A stretch of DNA of 64,000 nucleotides from Cryptomeria japonica (lineage: Eukaryota; Streptophyta; Pinopsida; Cupressales; Cupressaceae). The stretch is from NCBI RefSeq assembly GCF_030272615.1, contig NC_081408.1:622356476-622420475 (forward strand), read 5' to 3'. This document shows, piece by piece, positions 12,142-24,471 of this stretch (position 1 is its first letter; each line of letters starts with the position of its first letter). The notes below the pieces were generated by a model that was given only the letters and a program-made list of their open reading frames with translations, was not told where the DNA came from and ran no database searches. The position numbers were made by a program, and so were the translations under genes.

Positions 12142-12562
12142 ATCTATAGAATATTATGTGTGGATTGATGCTAATTTACGCACTTTAGGAGGTTTTCTCA
12201 AGGTGTGCAGGAAATAGTGAATAGAGACAAGTTGCTCTAACCGAGATTGAGATGATACATGTGATACACAGCAAGGCAAATCAATTCACAGTGGAAGAGT
12301 TCATGATTTTTTTCTTTTACTTTTTGGCATTGTTGTCAAAGGGGGAGAAGACTAAATGGTAAAGCCCTAAATGAAGAAAATAACAGAAGACTAATGACAG
12401 GGGGAGAAGATTACTGAAAAAGGGAGAAGACTTCAGATGATTTTTAACAGCTCAAGGATAATAGGAGAAGTCTAACAGCAATCTGAATCCGAATCAATTT
12501 GAATATCTTGTTCGTATTACCATTTAATTGTTGGTTTTGCCATCAATGCCAAAGGGGGAGAT
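12142..12562 (+). other. 3' untranslated region and purine tracts, element A
   Basis: Non-coding. It has a distal purine tract in TTGTCAAAGGGGGAGAAG (about 12333-12350) and an LTR-proximal tract AAAGGGGGAGA (12551-12561), the latter preceded by the palindrome-like CCATCAATGCC. Confidence 0.8.
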
Positions 12563-14013
12563 TGTTGATATTCATTAAGGATATTGAGAAGGTTGTTGGA
12601 GATTATTGATATAACTAAAGAAGGATGATAACTATCTTTATAACATTATTTTTTCATTGATGTCAAGAAATTGATTTTCTGATTCAGTATGATGTTGCCA
12701 TATCTTGAGAAGATTGATTTGAAGAGAATTAAGATGTCGGTAAAAGACACAGAAACAATGTGATGAATAAGGGGAGAAATAAGTTATTCAATGGGCAACT
12801 ATTACCGAGTTAGACAATGATGAGATAATGATGTTTAGATTGTTTTGATGTCCTACATATGTTGTTAATTGTAAGGTTAATACTATACTTTGTCACCGAG
12901 AAAAGAACCTAGTCGGTAAACCCTAAGGTTATCGATATCGGTTAATGAAGGCGGAATGTCTACCGAGTAAAGTTTAGTATTTACCGAGTTGCAACAGAGT
13001 TATGACATAGCGCATTGGATGGATAAAAGAATTATTTAATGAAGGATGCTAATGAGCTGGAGATGAATAAATGATTGGTATGCCACGCATGAAGTTTGTT
13101 AAGGATCTACGGCAATGGAAAATCAAGAGGAAGATCTACAACACAGATTGAACCACAATAACCTAGCACAAGTTCCTACGAAGGAATGCAAGTTCCAAGG
13201 TGAGGTAAAGCATTTCTAGATCAAAGGATACATTGAACCTAGTAAAGATTGAAGATCTGATGGCTACGATTGATCATGGGAAATGTGATCAAGGAGATTA
13301 CACGGTTAGCAAATTGTTTATAAATAAAAAATTATTGATGAACCAAGAATTCAGGCAAGTGTAAGCACAGGGATGCTACATAGTGATTATCAAGCACAGA
13401 AGCTTGAAGACTTGTTTGAATAATAGAGTAAGGAGCCCAACAAAGGGACAAGATAAGTCCTATGACAAGATTGTTTTGAGAAAATAAAATCTGCTTTAGC
13501 ATTTTAGATGTGAAGTTGCAGATATATTTTTATTACTGTTATTTTGTAAGTAACAGAAAATCTCTTAATCGAGTGGACTTAACAGTCTTATTTGTAAACC
13601 CTCTAGCAAGGTAACATTCTAAATGAGTATTTAAAATCCTATGAGAAGGTCACTTCTAACAAAGTGAAGATCCTAACATATCTAAGGGAAATCCCTTAAC
13701 CGGGTCACATCTAGCAATGTGTTTGTAATCTTTAACAGGATTTTCTTTTAACCAAGCATACTCTAGAAGAGTATATTTCTTAGTGGGTCCAAAATCCCAT
13801 AGTGGTTTTTCCCTATTTGGGTTTCCACATTAAATCTGGTGTTATATGTCTTATGATGATTATGTGTTTATGAGTTAGCATGTTTAGCAGTTTTTGGTTA
13901 TATTACTGAAGTATAAGTTACCGAGGTTGAATCTGTTGATTTTATGGAAGATTAAGTTTGTATGATTCACCCCCCTCCCTCATCTTGTTAGCTATTGGCA
14001 TCAGAACTTTACA
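12563..14013 (+). repeat. 3' LTR of element A
   Basis: 1451 bp, shorter than other family LTRs because about 55 bp are missing directly after TGTTG (compare 29156-29220). TATA at 13319-13326. Ends CTTTACA, as does the LTR remnant at 1-127. It is followed by GGTAC, the expected right target duplication. Confidence 0.93.
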
Positions 14014-14118
14014 GGTACACTATTTTGAGATACAATTCATTTAATAAGTTAAGAGAATCCATTAACCGGCAAGATACTGATTCACCCCCCCCTCTTAGTA
14101 TCTTTGGGAATCCTAACA
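14014..14118 (+). repeat. 5' LTR of element C (3' end)
   Basis: Matches 19922-20025 (ACACTATTTTGAGATACAAT through CTTTGGGAATCCT). It ends CTAACA before the primer site, whereas the 3' LTR ends CCTCA, so the two ends have diverged. The upstream part is cut off by element A. Confidence 0.88.
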
Positions 14119-14120
14119 AT

Positions 14121-14132
14121 TGGTATCAGAGC
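14121..14132 (+). other. Primer binding site, element C
   Basis: TGGTATCAGAGC, initiator methionine tRNA type, two bases after the LTR end. Confidence 0.92.
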
Positions 14133-15302
14133 CTGGTCCTCTATTTTCAAAAGCCTAATAGCTTGAGGAAGATCCTGACACCGATACAAACAAATAATCT
14201 GAGAAAGCAACTAGAAACATCTCTTGCAGATTATGATGCTGAAAAGTTGAAAAATATGAAACTTGAAGATGATCTGAAGGCTGCACTGGAAATCATTCAA
14301 GGACTTCAGGAGAATATTACTATTGCTAGGAACAAAGGAAGATAACTTCATGAGAAGATACAGAGTGATGATGATGAAAAAGAGACTCTTAATGATCTGG
14401 TAAATAAACTGAAACAAGAGAATATGTCTTTGAGAAATGAGATGCAAGATATGACCATGAGATTTTGTAAAGACACTGAAAACAGAAAGAAGAATGAAGA
14501 TGATTTGGCTAGAAGAATCAATGATGCTGCAAATGAAAATCTAAGACTTAGTCATGATAATGATATGTTAAAAATAGATATGATTCACTTGGAACATGAT
14601 AAAACTGAACTCATGAGATAGAAGGATTTCTTGGAAAATGGGTTGGCTACTGCAAATCAACACAAGGAGAAATTCAAGAAAAGTTCATAAGAACTTGATG
14701 ACATGCTGAAAAATCAAAAACCTAATGGAGACACTAATGGACTTGGCTTTGAAGTTGGTGAAAGCTCTGGCATTGCAAACAATCATGATCATAGCAAATC
14801 GGTAAGACAACCTAATGCTTATAAATTTAATGGGAAATGCTTTAACTGCAACAAGTATGGTCATAGAGAAAATCAGTGTAGATCTAGAAACTATCAGAAC
14901 ACTAATGCACCCACCGGTCAATGTTCTAAATGTAACAAACTTGGACATAATTCAGAAAATTGCAGAATGAATGTAAGATGTTATGTTTGTGGAAGATTTG
15001 GAAACTTATCTAATCAATGCAGAACACATACTGGCATAGGATATGGAAAAGAAATTCAGAAAAACAATGTGACTTGTTATGCTTGTAACAAAATTGGACA
15101 TATTGCAAAATTTTGTAGAAGTAAGGCATCACTGACAAATAACAAAGGACCCAGCCTGAAAGGTAAAGAGAAAGTTGAAGAAGTAAAGAAAGAATTCTCA
15201 AAACGATGGATTAGAAAGTCAGATCAGAATGTTGGTGTGAATACTGCTCCATCGGCAGAACAGAGTAACACTCCACCAGCAAGAGATTCTTCTTCTAACT
15301 GA
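14133..15302 (+). pseudogene. gag: Gag-like protein with coiled coil and four zinc knuckles (element C)
   Basis: One frame throughout, broken by TAA 14343, TAG 14619 and TAA 14688, the first and third explained by CAA to TAA. First comes a Lys/Glu/Leu-rich segment expected to form coiled coil (from NNLRKQLETSL to about 14700). Then follow four CX2CX4HX4C-type knuckles at about 14838-14879, 14922-14963, 14979-15020 and 15075-15116. In the third the His is Asn (CYVCGRFGNLSNQC). Knuckles of this kind bind RNA for packaging. The capsid-like N-terminus seen in A, B and E is missing: coiled coil starts almost directly after the primer site, suggesting an internal deletion. No protease motif follows. 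Confidence 0.85.
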
Positions 15303-15606
15303 GAAATAATCCCTTGGGGGTATGGCAACAAAATGTAAAATATGCTAGTTTACCCTCGGTTGATGGTAAAAAGATGAAATGCTTCTTTACCGGCAGATGA
15401 GTTAAGTTTTCACTTAACTAGTAGACATTAAGTGTGGCAGTGGAAGGAAACAACATTATAAAGCAAGTGTTTTGGCTCCTTTTTCATTCACTGAGCATTC
15501 AAATTTCCTCAGAGCGTGAAAATCCTGAGCGAAGGCATCCACAGTGAGAAGTGAAGAAAATCATTCAAGCACTCATACCTAAAGGTAGTTTAAGGTATTT
15601 ATAACA
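15303..15606 (+). other. Spacer between the two ORFs of element C
   Basis: About 300 bp with no open frame. It contains a tract recalling a leader (TCATTCACTGAGCATTCAAA) and ends just before ATG 15607. It may be the untranslated start of a separate transcript; I see no clear TATA box. Confidence 0.5.
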
Positions 15607-18600
15607 ATGGCTTCCTCCTCTACACCTGAATTCATTGCAAACCCTATTGTAATTGAAGTTGTTAAGCGCCCTAGGCCCATATTTAAAATTATTCCCAAAA
15701 TTACGAAGAAAGATGATACCCTAGGAGCATTCTCATAAATACCCAAAGGAGTTGTATATGCTGAGGATCCTAGAATCTACATACATTATCATATAGATGA
15801 GCTAGGAGATGATGAAATTAAGAACATGTACAGGACTGTTATATGTGATAAAAATGGAAATGTTAAACCGGAACACAAGATAATTGAAACCATAGGTTTT
15901 GTGGAGATTCTTAGTATCCCTGATTTTCTTAAGGATGTTATAAGGATTGTGTTAAAAAGAGTACATGTAGAGTTCTTTTGGTTAGATTCAATTCAAAAGA
16001 TAACCAAAGAAACAATTAGGGTAGTGATAGGCTTACCTTTCGCTAGTAGCAGGCTTGACAAGACTAAAAAGGTTCCAAATGACACTGTAATAACCCTAAC
16101 CGATGTAACCTTTGATAAGAGATCCCTCAGAGTAAATGATGTTAAGGATATCAATGTAAGGTTCATAAGCATGATTCTTGGATACAAAGTTACACATGCC
16201 AATAGATTCAACTATGTTTCCAGTTTATGTATTAAAAGTGCCTATGACATGGTAAATAACAATGCAAAGATTGACATATGCAAATGTTTGAAGGATGAAC
16301 TGATAGACAATCTAGGGAAGATTAAAGGTGATAAGAAAGGTACATTCAGATTTGGCAACTTGCTTGTATGTTTGATGCTATATATTACTAAACAAGTTCC
16401 CAGTATTGGTAGAAAAGATTTTGGTTTTGACATACCGGTAGGAAAACATCTTTTGGACATACTCAACAACATGGGAGATGACAGAGAAAAGAACATAACT
16501 GGACATTTTCAAACATTAAAGGCTAGGATGAAAACTAGGATAAGGATATCTCAATCCATAGTTGACAAATATCAAAAGGAGATATGCGTTGTAATAAAGA
16601 AAGATGAAATTTGGATGGAGGCAGTGGTCCCAAGGACTATTTGGGTAACAGAAATAAGATATGAGGCAGATGAGAACATAATTGAAACTTATGCAAAAGC
16701 CCTCCTAGAAGCCCCTAAAGAACCAAATGTATTTGGAAATGCAGAAACAATTGAAAGCAGTACTCAATCTCAAAAAAGAATAAAGAAAACTAAACAGATA
16801 GTCAGAAAAGGAACAAGGCAGGAAAAAGCAATCAAGGAAGATGTATTGAATAAAACTGGTATTAAGGAAAGTGACTTGGAAGGTTTACAACCAGAAAAAC
16901 ATCTTTCACCAGTTGCTACCTCCTCTGACAGTGAGATACCAGTAGAGTTCAAAAGGGTAGAGAGAAAAATAAAACCCTCATCGGCACCTGCTCCTACACC
17001 AAAAAGAACAAGATAGAAACAACAGGCAGTTAGGCCTCCGACAAGGAAGTTGACACCAAAGAAGAGGAAACAAAAACAAGTTATTCCTCCACTTGACAAA
17101 CTTTTGAATGAGATAACTGAAGATGGAAAATTGTCAAACATTACCACGTTGTATGAAACTCTTAACAGTGATGAAAAGGAAAATATAGAAAATAGTGTTA
17201 TTCTACACCTTGATATCTATAAGAAATTTTTGCTTGAAATTGTAGATGATATACCCAATGACCTATATAGAAGATTAGAAGCAAGAAGGGTAGCAATTGT
17301 TGAATTGGACAAAAAGATCAAAATAGAAAAACTACTTGCAGTTCACCCAGTGAACTCAACACAAGAGATAGATGAATTAATAAGTGAGGCAAATCAGATA
17401 GTATTTTCAACCAGTCACCGACATGTAGCACTAATGGCAGGTAGAGTTAACGAGATATCAAAAGAAACTGCAGACAAGTGGGATTTATTCTTTGTTGAAA
17501 AGGAGAAACAAGAAGAGTTTAAGAGACCAAAGACTTTAAATTCTACTAAAAGGACAAGAATAAGGAGAAAGGCAAGGTAGGTGGACCTTCGAGTATAAAA
17601 GTGACAGATAACTTACCCCCCACCTCGTTCAGATACTCCACCGGCACAAACTGATGACACACCATCGACAACAAAGAGTATGGATACACCACATGAGGAC
17701 ACAAATCCTGATTCAGAGGTGTTGTAAACCATCAATATTGATACACAGGAAGTTAACATTGTAGTGGACAAGGAAACAATGGAGAAGAGAGATGTGGCAA
17801 CTAAGCCATTGGTAGAAGACATTACGGTTGAGATAAATGTTGAGAACACAGTTGGGACAGAGCAACAAACTGAAAAATTAGTTGATCCCTTGGCTACTAG
17901 AATGGTGACTGATACCATTGATACCACCCTTGAAAAACAAATAGATGGGATACCGGCTACAGAAAAACCTACTGAGCCACCGGAAATGGACAGTACTGAG
18001 ATGCAAACAGAGAAACCAGTAGTGGATACCATGGTAAAATCCTCAGAGACACATACAGAGAAATAGGTAGAGACATAGGTTCACACAGAGACAGTACCAC
18101 TACAACTGATAAACCTAAACCTTTGGTAGCTGAAATGCAAACACAAACTAACCCTCCTGAGAAAGAGGAAAGCAAAGCTATTAATACCACCGGTGGATTA
18201 CAAATTGTGAAGGTAGTTGGACAATCATCCAGAAACCCTATGTCTAAATTTAGACCAACTAATGTGACAAAGGTATTATTAGATTCAACCAAGAAAATAA
18301 CAGATTGTAATGCACTAGCATATAAGTCTATTGATGACACCCTACCAATTTTGAAGATGATTGCACCCAAGTGCAATGTAGAGAATAAAGACTCTTTGAG
18401 CCAATTAGACACATTGTCTAAGTAAATAACCGGCAACATCCTAACAATTGATAAAATCAATGAGGATACTTTCAGAGAGAAAATGAATAAAGAGAAGGAA
18501 AAATTCTTTGAGGAGATAGTCAAGAAGAATAAGGAACATATGGATACCTTATTACCGATACTAGGCAAGACAATTTTGGAATTCAAGAAACTGTACAGAG

Positions 18601-18902
18601 AAACCAAGACAAAAATTTTGACAGAGGATATAGACAAAGAGATCAGCAAAGCACAGAAGGAAATTAATGATATTGTTGATAATCTAATAGGTTCATCAGA
18701 TTAATTGCAAGATTTGAAGAGAAAATAGAAAAACTTGAAAAAGATAAGGAAAGGTTAAAGTATAAGGCAAAGGAACTTAAGTGCAAACTAAGTCCTAAAC
18801 TGGATATCCTCATCTCTTTGAGAAAAGAGATTTCTGAGGCTCTCATTCTAGGACTTAAGACACCAGAAGAGAAAATGCACTTTCTCACTAGTACATTCTA
18901 GA
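15607..18902 (+). pseudogene. Unknown element-encoded protein (element C ORF2)
   Basis: About 1,100 codons if read through its breaks. Start ATG 15607 (MASSSTPEFIANPIV), TAA at about 15736, open to TAG 17014-17016 (longest piece 396 codons from 15826), then same frame to TAG 17578. A Thr/Glu-rich, low-complexity stretch with several stops follows to 18066, then a frameshift before 18123. The end is a Lys/Glu-rich probable coiled coil to TAG about 18902. The N-terminal 300 residues look globular (FVEILSIPDFLKDVIRIVLK, ITKETIRVVIGLP, FRFGNLLVCLMLYITKQ); a basic Ser/Pro linker follows. I recognise no catalytic motif and do not know the family. It is not RT, integrase or protease. Confidence 0.75.
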
Positions 18903-19240
18903 GGACTGAAGCAGCACTAAAAGACTGAAAAATTCTACAACAGTCTGAATGTTGCTTCAGCGGATCTTTATCAGATTGTAACTAACCGGTTACAGGATCA
19001 AGATAGGAACTACACTCAATTGACATTGAATGATAGCCTTTGTCATTGATGCCAAAGGGGGAGTAGTAGAGGATGAGAAAAAGGTATAAGGATGAGAGAG
19101 ATCATCTACTCAGGGGGAGCACACACTTTTGGAGAACACAGCTTTGACAGTTTTTGGCAAGACAGTTTTGGACAACACTTTTTGGATACACTTTTTGGCT
19201 TTTTCTCATGACTGTTGCCATCAATGCCAAAGGGGGAGAT
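18903..19240 (+). other. 3' untranslated region with two purine tracts, element C
   Basis: Distal tract within TGTCATTGATGCCAAAGGGG (19041-19063) and LTR-proximal AAAGGGGGAGA (19229-19239), each preceded by a near-palindrome resembling TTGCCATCAATGCCAA. No coding potential. Confidence 0.78.
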
Positions 19241-20025
19241 TGTTGGAAAATGCACACTCCAATGAGAAATTGTAGGTAATTGAAGATATTGTCATTAATG
19301 GAAACCTTACAATCCTATGGCACCAGTAGGCACCAGCACCGGCAGACTCTACACTGGCATATAGTTCACCGGCAGCGAAAAGATGATTACCGGCACCTTG
19401 GCCGACAAGATTTTATTTATTTTATTTTGTATTTAATTATAAAATCTTTTTGAAAGCCAACAAGGTGAATTGTAATAAGACTCATATAAGTATAAGATCT
19501 TGTAGATCATTTAGTAGATGCGGATATGGTTAGATTATTGCAGAAGTAATATGCAAATAATTAGGTAGAGTTTGGAATAAGGTTTGTGGAAATTGCATGA
19601 GCTTAAACTGGTACTAAACCTGGCATAGCAGATGCTGAACTGAAGTAGTACATGACATTGGATTTACTTAGTCCATTTTGTAAGTCAGTGAGACTTCTCT
19701 TTTTGTATTTAAGCAGTGAGCTTTAGGCAGTTGGCCTTCCTGCATGTGCAAGCCCCTATTGTATCAGTAATATTCACTTATTGGTCAGTGAACGAATATT
19801 GTGGGTCACAAATCCCATCAAGTTTTTTCCCACATCGGGTTTCCTCGTTAAAAATATTGTGTTATGGTCTGCTTTCTATGTTGTGGTTATTGTTCTTATT
19901 TACTGCATTTATTCTTGTTTACCAATACACTATTTTGAGATACAATTCATTTAATAAGTTAAGAAAATCCATTAACCAGCAAGATACTGATTCACACCCC
20001 CTCTCAGTATCTTTGGGAATCCTCA
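19241..20025 (+). repeat. 3' LTR of element C
   Basis: Starts TGTTGGAAAATGCAC directly after the purine tract and ends near CCTCA at 20025; about 785 bp. It has repeated ACCGGCA words (about 19333-19400) and the U5 motif GATTCAC plus C-run near 19990-20005. The end is placed by comparison with 14014-14118, so it may be off by a few bases. Confidence 0.85.
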
Positions 20026-21418
20026 TAGTCTCATGATTTGTGTGGTCTTTCATTAAAGCTGACCAACCCTACAACAACCCTGTCAATGTACATTCTATCT
20101 TTATTCAAAATTGGGTTTGCCATGTTGACTCCATGTCGACTATTTGCCAGCTTGGCACTTCAAGTCGGTCCAAGTAGGATTATCGACCAACCACCCTAAC
20201 AGTTTCTTACTTCTTCTGGTTTGCTAACCCTTCCGGTCCCAACTATTTTGTCGGTTACCTTCTCATATCTGCTCTCATCTTGAACTATCGATGGAACTCT
20301 CAAACCAGTCTCCAGACTAGTAATTCCTAAGTATACTCATTCCCACAATGGGGAGGTCTTCTACAACTACACCTTGCTTATATAACCAGAAGACTTACAT
20401 ACGAGTTACCACTCTTGATGACACCATGTCATCATTCTTCTCAAGGCCCCATCTTCTTTCAGTCAGGTCAGATTCCTCTATTTGCATCTACTTAGCCTTG
20501 CCTTTTCCCTGATTAGCTTTGACCATATCACAACCAGTTTGTCAAGATGACAAACACTTCATACTTCCTCTATACTGGCATCATACCTTCTCTTGTGGTC
20601 TGATGCATAACCCTGATCTCATGCACTTAGGGCATTCCTTCAATTCATCAACAAATTTAGTGTAATCCTTCAAGTGTTTTCCTTTACCTCTTCACTCTTA
20701 TCTCTCCAAACTATGATGCACTCGATGCATAATAGGAGATAAGCTCCACTTGCTAGATGAGGTAACACCTTGTCTTCTACATCCTACAATGCTCTTCATG
20801 TGGTCTGATGTGAGCACATTTACTGTCAGTCATTGCTTTGCATGATGATTGCTTCTTCACCTAGTGGGAGTCCTACTATTCTGCAACCTTACAACGTACC
20901 GGTTCATTTTGTTTTTCCAGTGTTGAAGTGATTCAAATAACATTTTGCCTCTTCATCACAAGAAACCACTCAAAACACTTCTCCATCTCATCACACAAGT
21001 CAGGTGCTAACTTGTGTACTGATGACCTCTGAGATCATCTTCTTTACCTTTACCAGTGTCCTGCAACACAAGGTGATGTCCAAGATATCACATCTTGTGA
21101 CCTTCGTAACAATGTTGCACCTACATCTCATCTACCGATGGTCATCCCATATTGGTTGACATCAATGACAACACAATGCCAATGCCTATGAATTGGGAGA
21201 AGGCTTTGGGATCCTTCCTTGTTGTGAAGAACACAGGATAACCAAGGTAGAATTTCTCAATCCAATTTTGGGCCTATGTTTGGGTTTTTTAATGTGAAAA
21301 GTCTAGCTTCTTGATTTTGGATGAGAAATTTGTTCAGAAAGTGCTAAGTTACTTTGCAATACCGAAAAAAAAAACCCAAAAGGGGTCAGCGACTTCATCA
21401 AGATTGCAAGAAAGAATG
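20026..21418. other. Unassigned non-coding stretch
   Basis: No open frame or recognisable retroelement motif on either strand. Words such as GTGGTCTGATG recur (about 20598 and 20798), suggesting decayed repeat DNA. It lies between the end of element C and the LTR of element D and is the only large block here that I cannot attribute. Confidence 0.5.
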
Positions 21419-22791
21419 ATCTTGGAATTTCACAAGTGGGGAGATCTATTCTGATGAAATGGGGGGTGAATTAGTTCCAAAAACCTACACAAATTAACCT
21501 TATTCTCAAAACTAATAAATAAACAAGAAATCATAAATCAGAAACACATCATAAACACACATAACATGAAGATTTTTGATGTAGAACCCTCTTAGGGGAA
21601 AAACCACAGTGGGAATGAACCCACAAAATAGGTATACTCTGTTAGAAGTATTTCAATGGGGAATGCACATGCATTCAAGCACACTACCTAGAGCTCACTA
21701 TTAAAAAACAAGAAGGGATACAACCCAAGGAAGGCTCACTACCTTACAAGAAAATTCGGATCACATCCAGAAATCACGAGCTGAGAAATAGCATCTTTAA
21801 TGCCTGGTTATAGTCCTGATTAAGCACATAACAACTTTCAATTTCTTTTTCACACTTCTTCTCTACTACCAAAATATCAATACATTATTCGCTCACTCTC
21901 ATCCACAGCACACTCAATTATATAGACATTACATTTATTTATACATGACATCAACCTTGTGAAGATCATCAAGGTTGGCTCAACACTCAACACTTAATTA
22001 CAAAAATATAACCATACACGATACAATATCACATGCAAACCAAGAAATATTATCCAAGACATAGCTTGGACCAAAATCAATCATCGCAAACACACTACAC
22101 CTCCAAGAATTATACCTCAAACATTTGTAACATGCTACATGAATTCGATTGCCCAAGAACATAAAGAAGACTAACATACTAAAGAAAATCATCAATCATG
22201 AGCATAATGATCAATGAGGACAACCAACACATAAGGCACACGATCTAGAAACATCCACAAGCATCATGAATTATCATAGCAACATCTATACCAGCACAAA
22301 TTACTAGAATCACATCATCATTATACCGAACCTCAAAAACACAAACTGCAATGACTGTCAACCTTGAAAAATCACTTGCAAACCTCTAAATCATGAACCA
22401 CTTGAAATTAGGATACACATCAACATCCCCAACATATCTCCAAATCTACAGAACAAGATATTACAATGCAAAGCAATGTAGATCAAGATATTGACACTTT
22501 GTCATCACTGAACAACTGAAAAACTAGCCACAACATAGATATCCATAACTCAATCAAATCTTCATGTGCACCTCTGAAAGATGCACTGAATCAACTATAG
22601 ACAACCATCTAAAAAACATTTAATCCGCAAACTCTAATCTTTACCATGTTGAACAAACCAACTCATTGAACTTCACTACAACATTGTCACAGATAGAGAA
22701 ATGTGTTGACTTTAATGACAACACATCTCTCAAATATCTCTTAGATACATATTTGCAGCATTCTTCGAACAATCTCACCAAAATTCCAACA
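21419..22791 (-). repeat. 3' LTR of element D (minus strand)
   Basis: Reads on the minus strand from TGTTGGAATTTTGG (22791 downward). A TATA-like TATAAATAAA occurs near 21935-21945 (complement). Near the left end is the complement of the GATTCA C-run motif (GGGGGGTGAA, about 21461-21470). The right boundary is firm because of the adjoining purine tract; the left boundary is an estimate to within about 20 bp. Confidence 0.75.
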
Positions 22792-22859
22792 ATTTCCTCC
22801 TTTGGCATTGATGGCAACATATGATGTGAAAAAAAAATCAATGAAAAAGAAATCAACAG

Positions 22860-24407
22860 TATTGGCATTACAGTAAGAAAAATTGTTGCCATTTCAATAT
22901 CAGGTGATTGCTCATATTCATTAAGGATATTGAGAAGGTTGTTGAAGACTATTTGATATAACTGAAGAGGGATGATAACTATCTTTATAACATTATTTTG
23001 TCATTGATGTCAAGAAATTGATTATCTGATTCAGTATGATGTTGCCATATCTTGAGAAGATTGATTTGAAGAGAATTAAGATGTCGATAAAAGACATAGA
23101 AAGAATGTGATGAATAAGGGGAGAAATAAGTTATTCAATGGGCAACTATTACCGAGCTAGACAATGATGAGATCATGATGTTTAGATTGTTTTGATATCC
23201 TATATATGTTGTTGTTTGCAAGGTTAATACTATACTATGTCACTGAGCAAAGAACCTAGTCAGAAAACCCTAAGGAACCTAGTCGGTAAACCCTAAGGTT
23301 ATCAATATCGGTTAATGAAGGCAAAATGTCTACCAAGTAAAGTTTAGTATTTACCGAGTTGCAACCAAGTTATCATAGTGCGTATTGGATGAATACAAGC
23401 ATTATTTAATGAAGGACAATGATGAGCTAGAGATGTATAAATGATTGGAATGTCGTGCATGAAGTTTGTTAAGGATCTATGGCAAAGGAAAATTGACAGG
23501 AAGATCTACAACACAGATTGAACCGCAATAACCTTTTGCAAGTTCCAAGAAAGGAATGCAAGTCCCAAGGCAAGGTAAAACATTTTCAAATCGGAAGGAT
23601 ACATTGAACCTGGTCAAGTTTGAAGATCTGACAGCTAAGATTGATCATGGGAAATGTGATCAAGGAGATTTAGCGGTTAGCAATTGTTTATAAATAAGGA
23701 ATTATTAATAAACAATGTATGCAGGCAAGTGTAAGCACAGAGATGCTACATAGTGATTACCGAGCACAGAAGCTTGAAGACCTGTTTGAATAATAGAGTA
23801 GAGAGCCCAGCAGAGGGACAAGATAAGTCTTATGACTAGATTGTTTTGAGCAAATAAGAATCTACTTTAGCATTTTAGATGTGAAGTTGCAGATAGATTT
23901 TATTACTATTATTTTGTAAGTGATAGAAAATCTCTTAACTGAGTGGACTTAAGAGTCTTATTTGTAAACCCTCTAGCAAGGTAACATTCTAAATGAGTGT
24001 TTGAAATCCTTTGACAAGGTCACTTCTAACAAGGTGAAGATCCTAACAGATCTGAGGGAAATCCATTAACTGGGTCACATCTAGCAATGTGTTTGTAATC
24101 TTTAACAAGATTTGCTTTTAACCGAGCATACTCTAGAAGAGTATATTTCTTAGTGGGTCTGAAATCCCACAGTGGTTTTTCCCTATTTGGGTTTCCACAT
24201 TAAATTTGGTGTTATGAGTGTTATGATGTTTAAGTGTTCATGAGTTAACACGTTTAGCAGTTTTTGGTTATGTTGTTGAAGTATAAGTTACCGAGGTTGA
24301 ATCTGTTAATTTTATCAAAGTTTGAGTTTGTATGATTCACCCCCCCCCCCCCTCTCATCTTGTTAGCTATTGGCATCAATACTTTACAATTAGTATCAAA
24401 ACTAATA
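22860..24407 (+). repeat. 5' LTR of element E
   Basis: 1548 bp. The first dinucleotide is TA instead of TG, a mutated end. TATA at 23689-23696. It contains a tandem duplication of GAACCTAGTC...CCCTAAG at about 23248-23300 that the 3' LTR lacks, so it arose after insertion. C-run at about 24338-24352. Confidence 0.93.
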
Positions 24408-24409
24408 AT

Positions 24410-24421
24410 TGGTATATGAGT
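24410..24421 (+). other. Degenerate primer binding site, element E
   Basis: TGGTATATGAGT, matching the initiator methionine tRNA site TGGTATCAGAGC at 9 of 12 positions. Mutated after insertion. Confidence 0.75.
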
Positions 24422-24471
24422 TGAGGACTCTGAAAGAGAAGTTTAAAGGTAATTGAGGCAAAGATCTGAAG

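Larger units (their letters stand above)
1..14013 (+). mobile_element. Copia element A, outer copy, split by element B
   Basis: Ty1/copia LTR retrotransposon read left to right. The window opens inside its 5' LTR (1-127), followed by a tRNA-iMet primer site, the start of gag (191-561), the inserted element B (562-8290), the rest of gag-pol (8291-12141), a purine tract (12551-12561) and the 3' LTR (12563-14013). The gag reading continues across B once one AACAT copy is removed, so both halves belong to one element. It lies inside the 5' LTR of element C: sequence from 14014 on matches the end of C's 3' LTR near 19924. The right duplication copy should be GGTAC (14014-14018); its partner is off the window. 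Nonsense codons and one frameshift make it non-autonomous. Confidence 0.9.
14014..20025 (+). mobile_element. Element C: pol-less LTR element with zinc-knuckle gag and unknown ORF
   Basis: Remnant of the 5' LTR (14014-14118; the rest lies beyond element A off the window), iMet primer site (14121-14132), gag-like ORF (to 15302), unknown ORF (15607-18902), paired purine tracts and a 785-bp 3' LTR (19241-20025). I find no protease, integrase, RT or RNase H motif in the 5.1-kb interior. The primer and purine tract types are copia-like, so it was probably mobilised in trans by copia enzymes. It may be an internally rearranged relative of a longer element. Confidence 0.82.

Noticed and set aside
15607-18902. 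A host gene captured next to element C
   Set aside because: It lies between the C primer site and purine tract with no intron or polyA-derived junction, so it is more simply part of the element. A captured gene is not fully excluded.
20026-21418. Possible minus-strand gypsy LTR in the unassigned stretch
   Set aside because: No TG/CA ends, TATA, primer site or partner copy could be found in the window.
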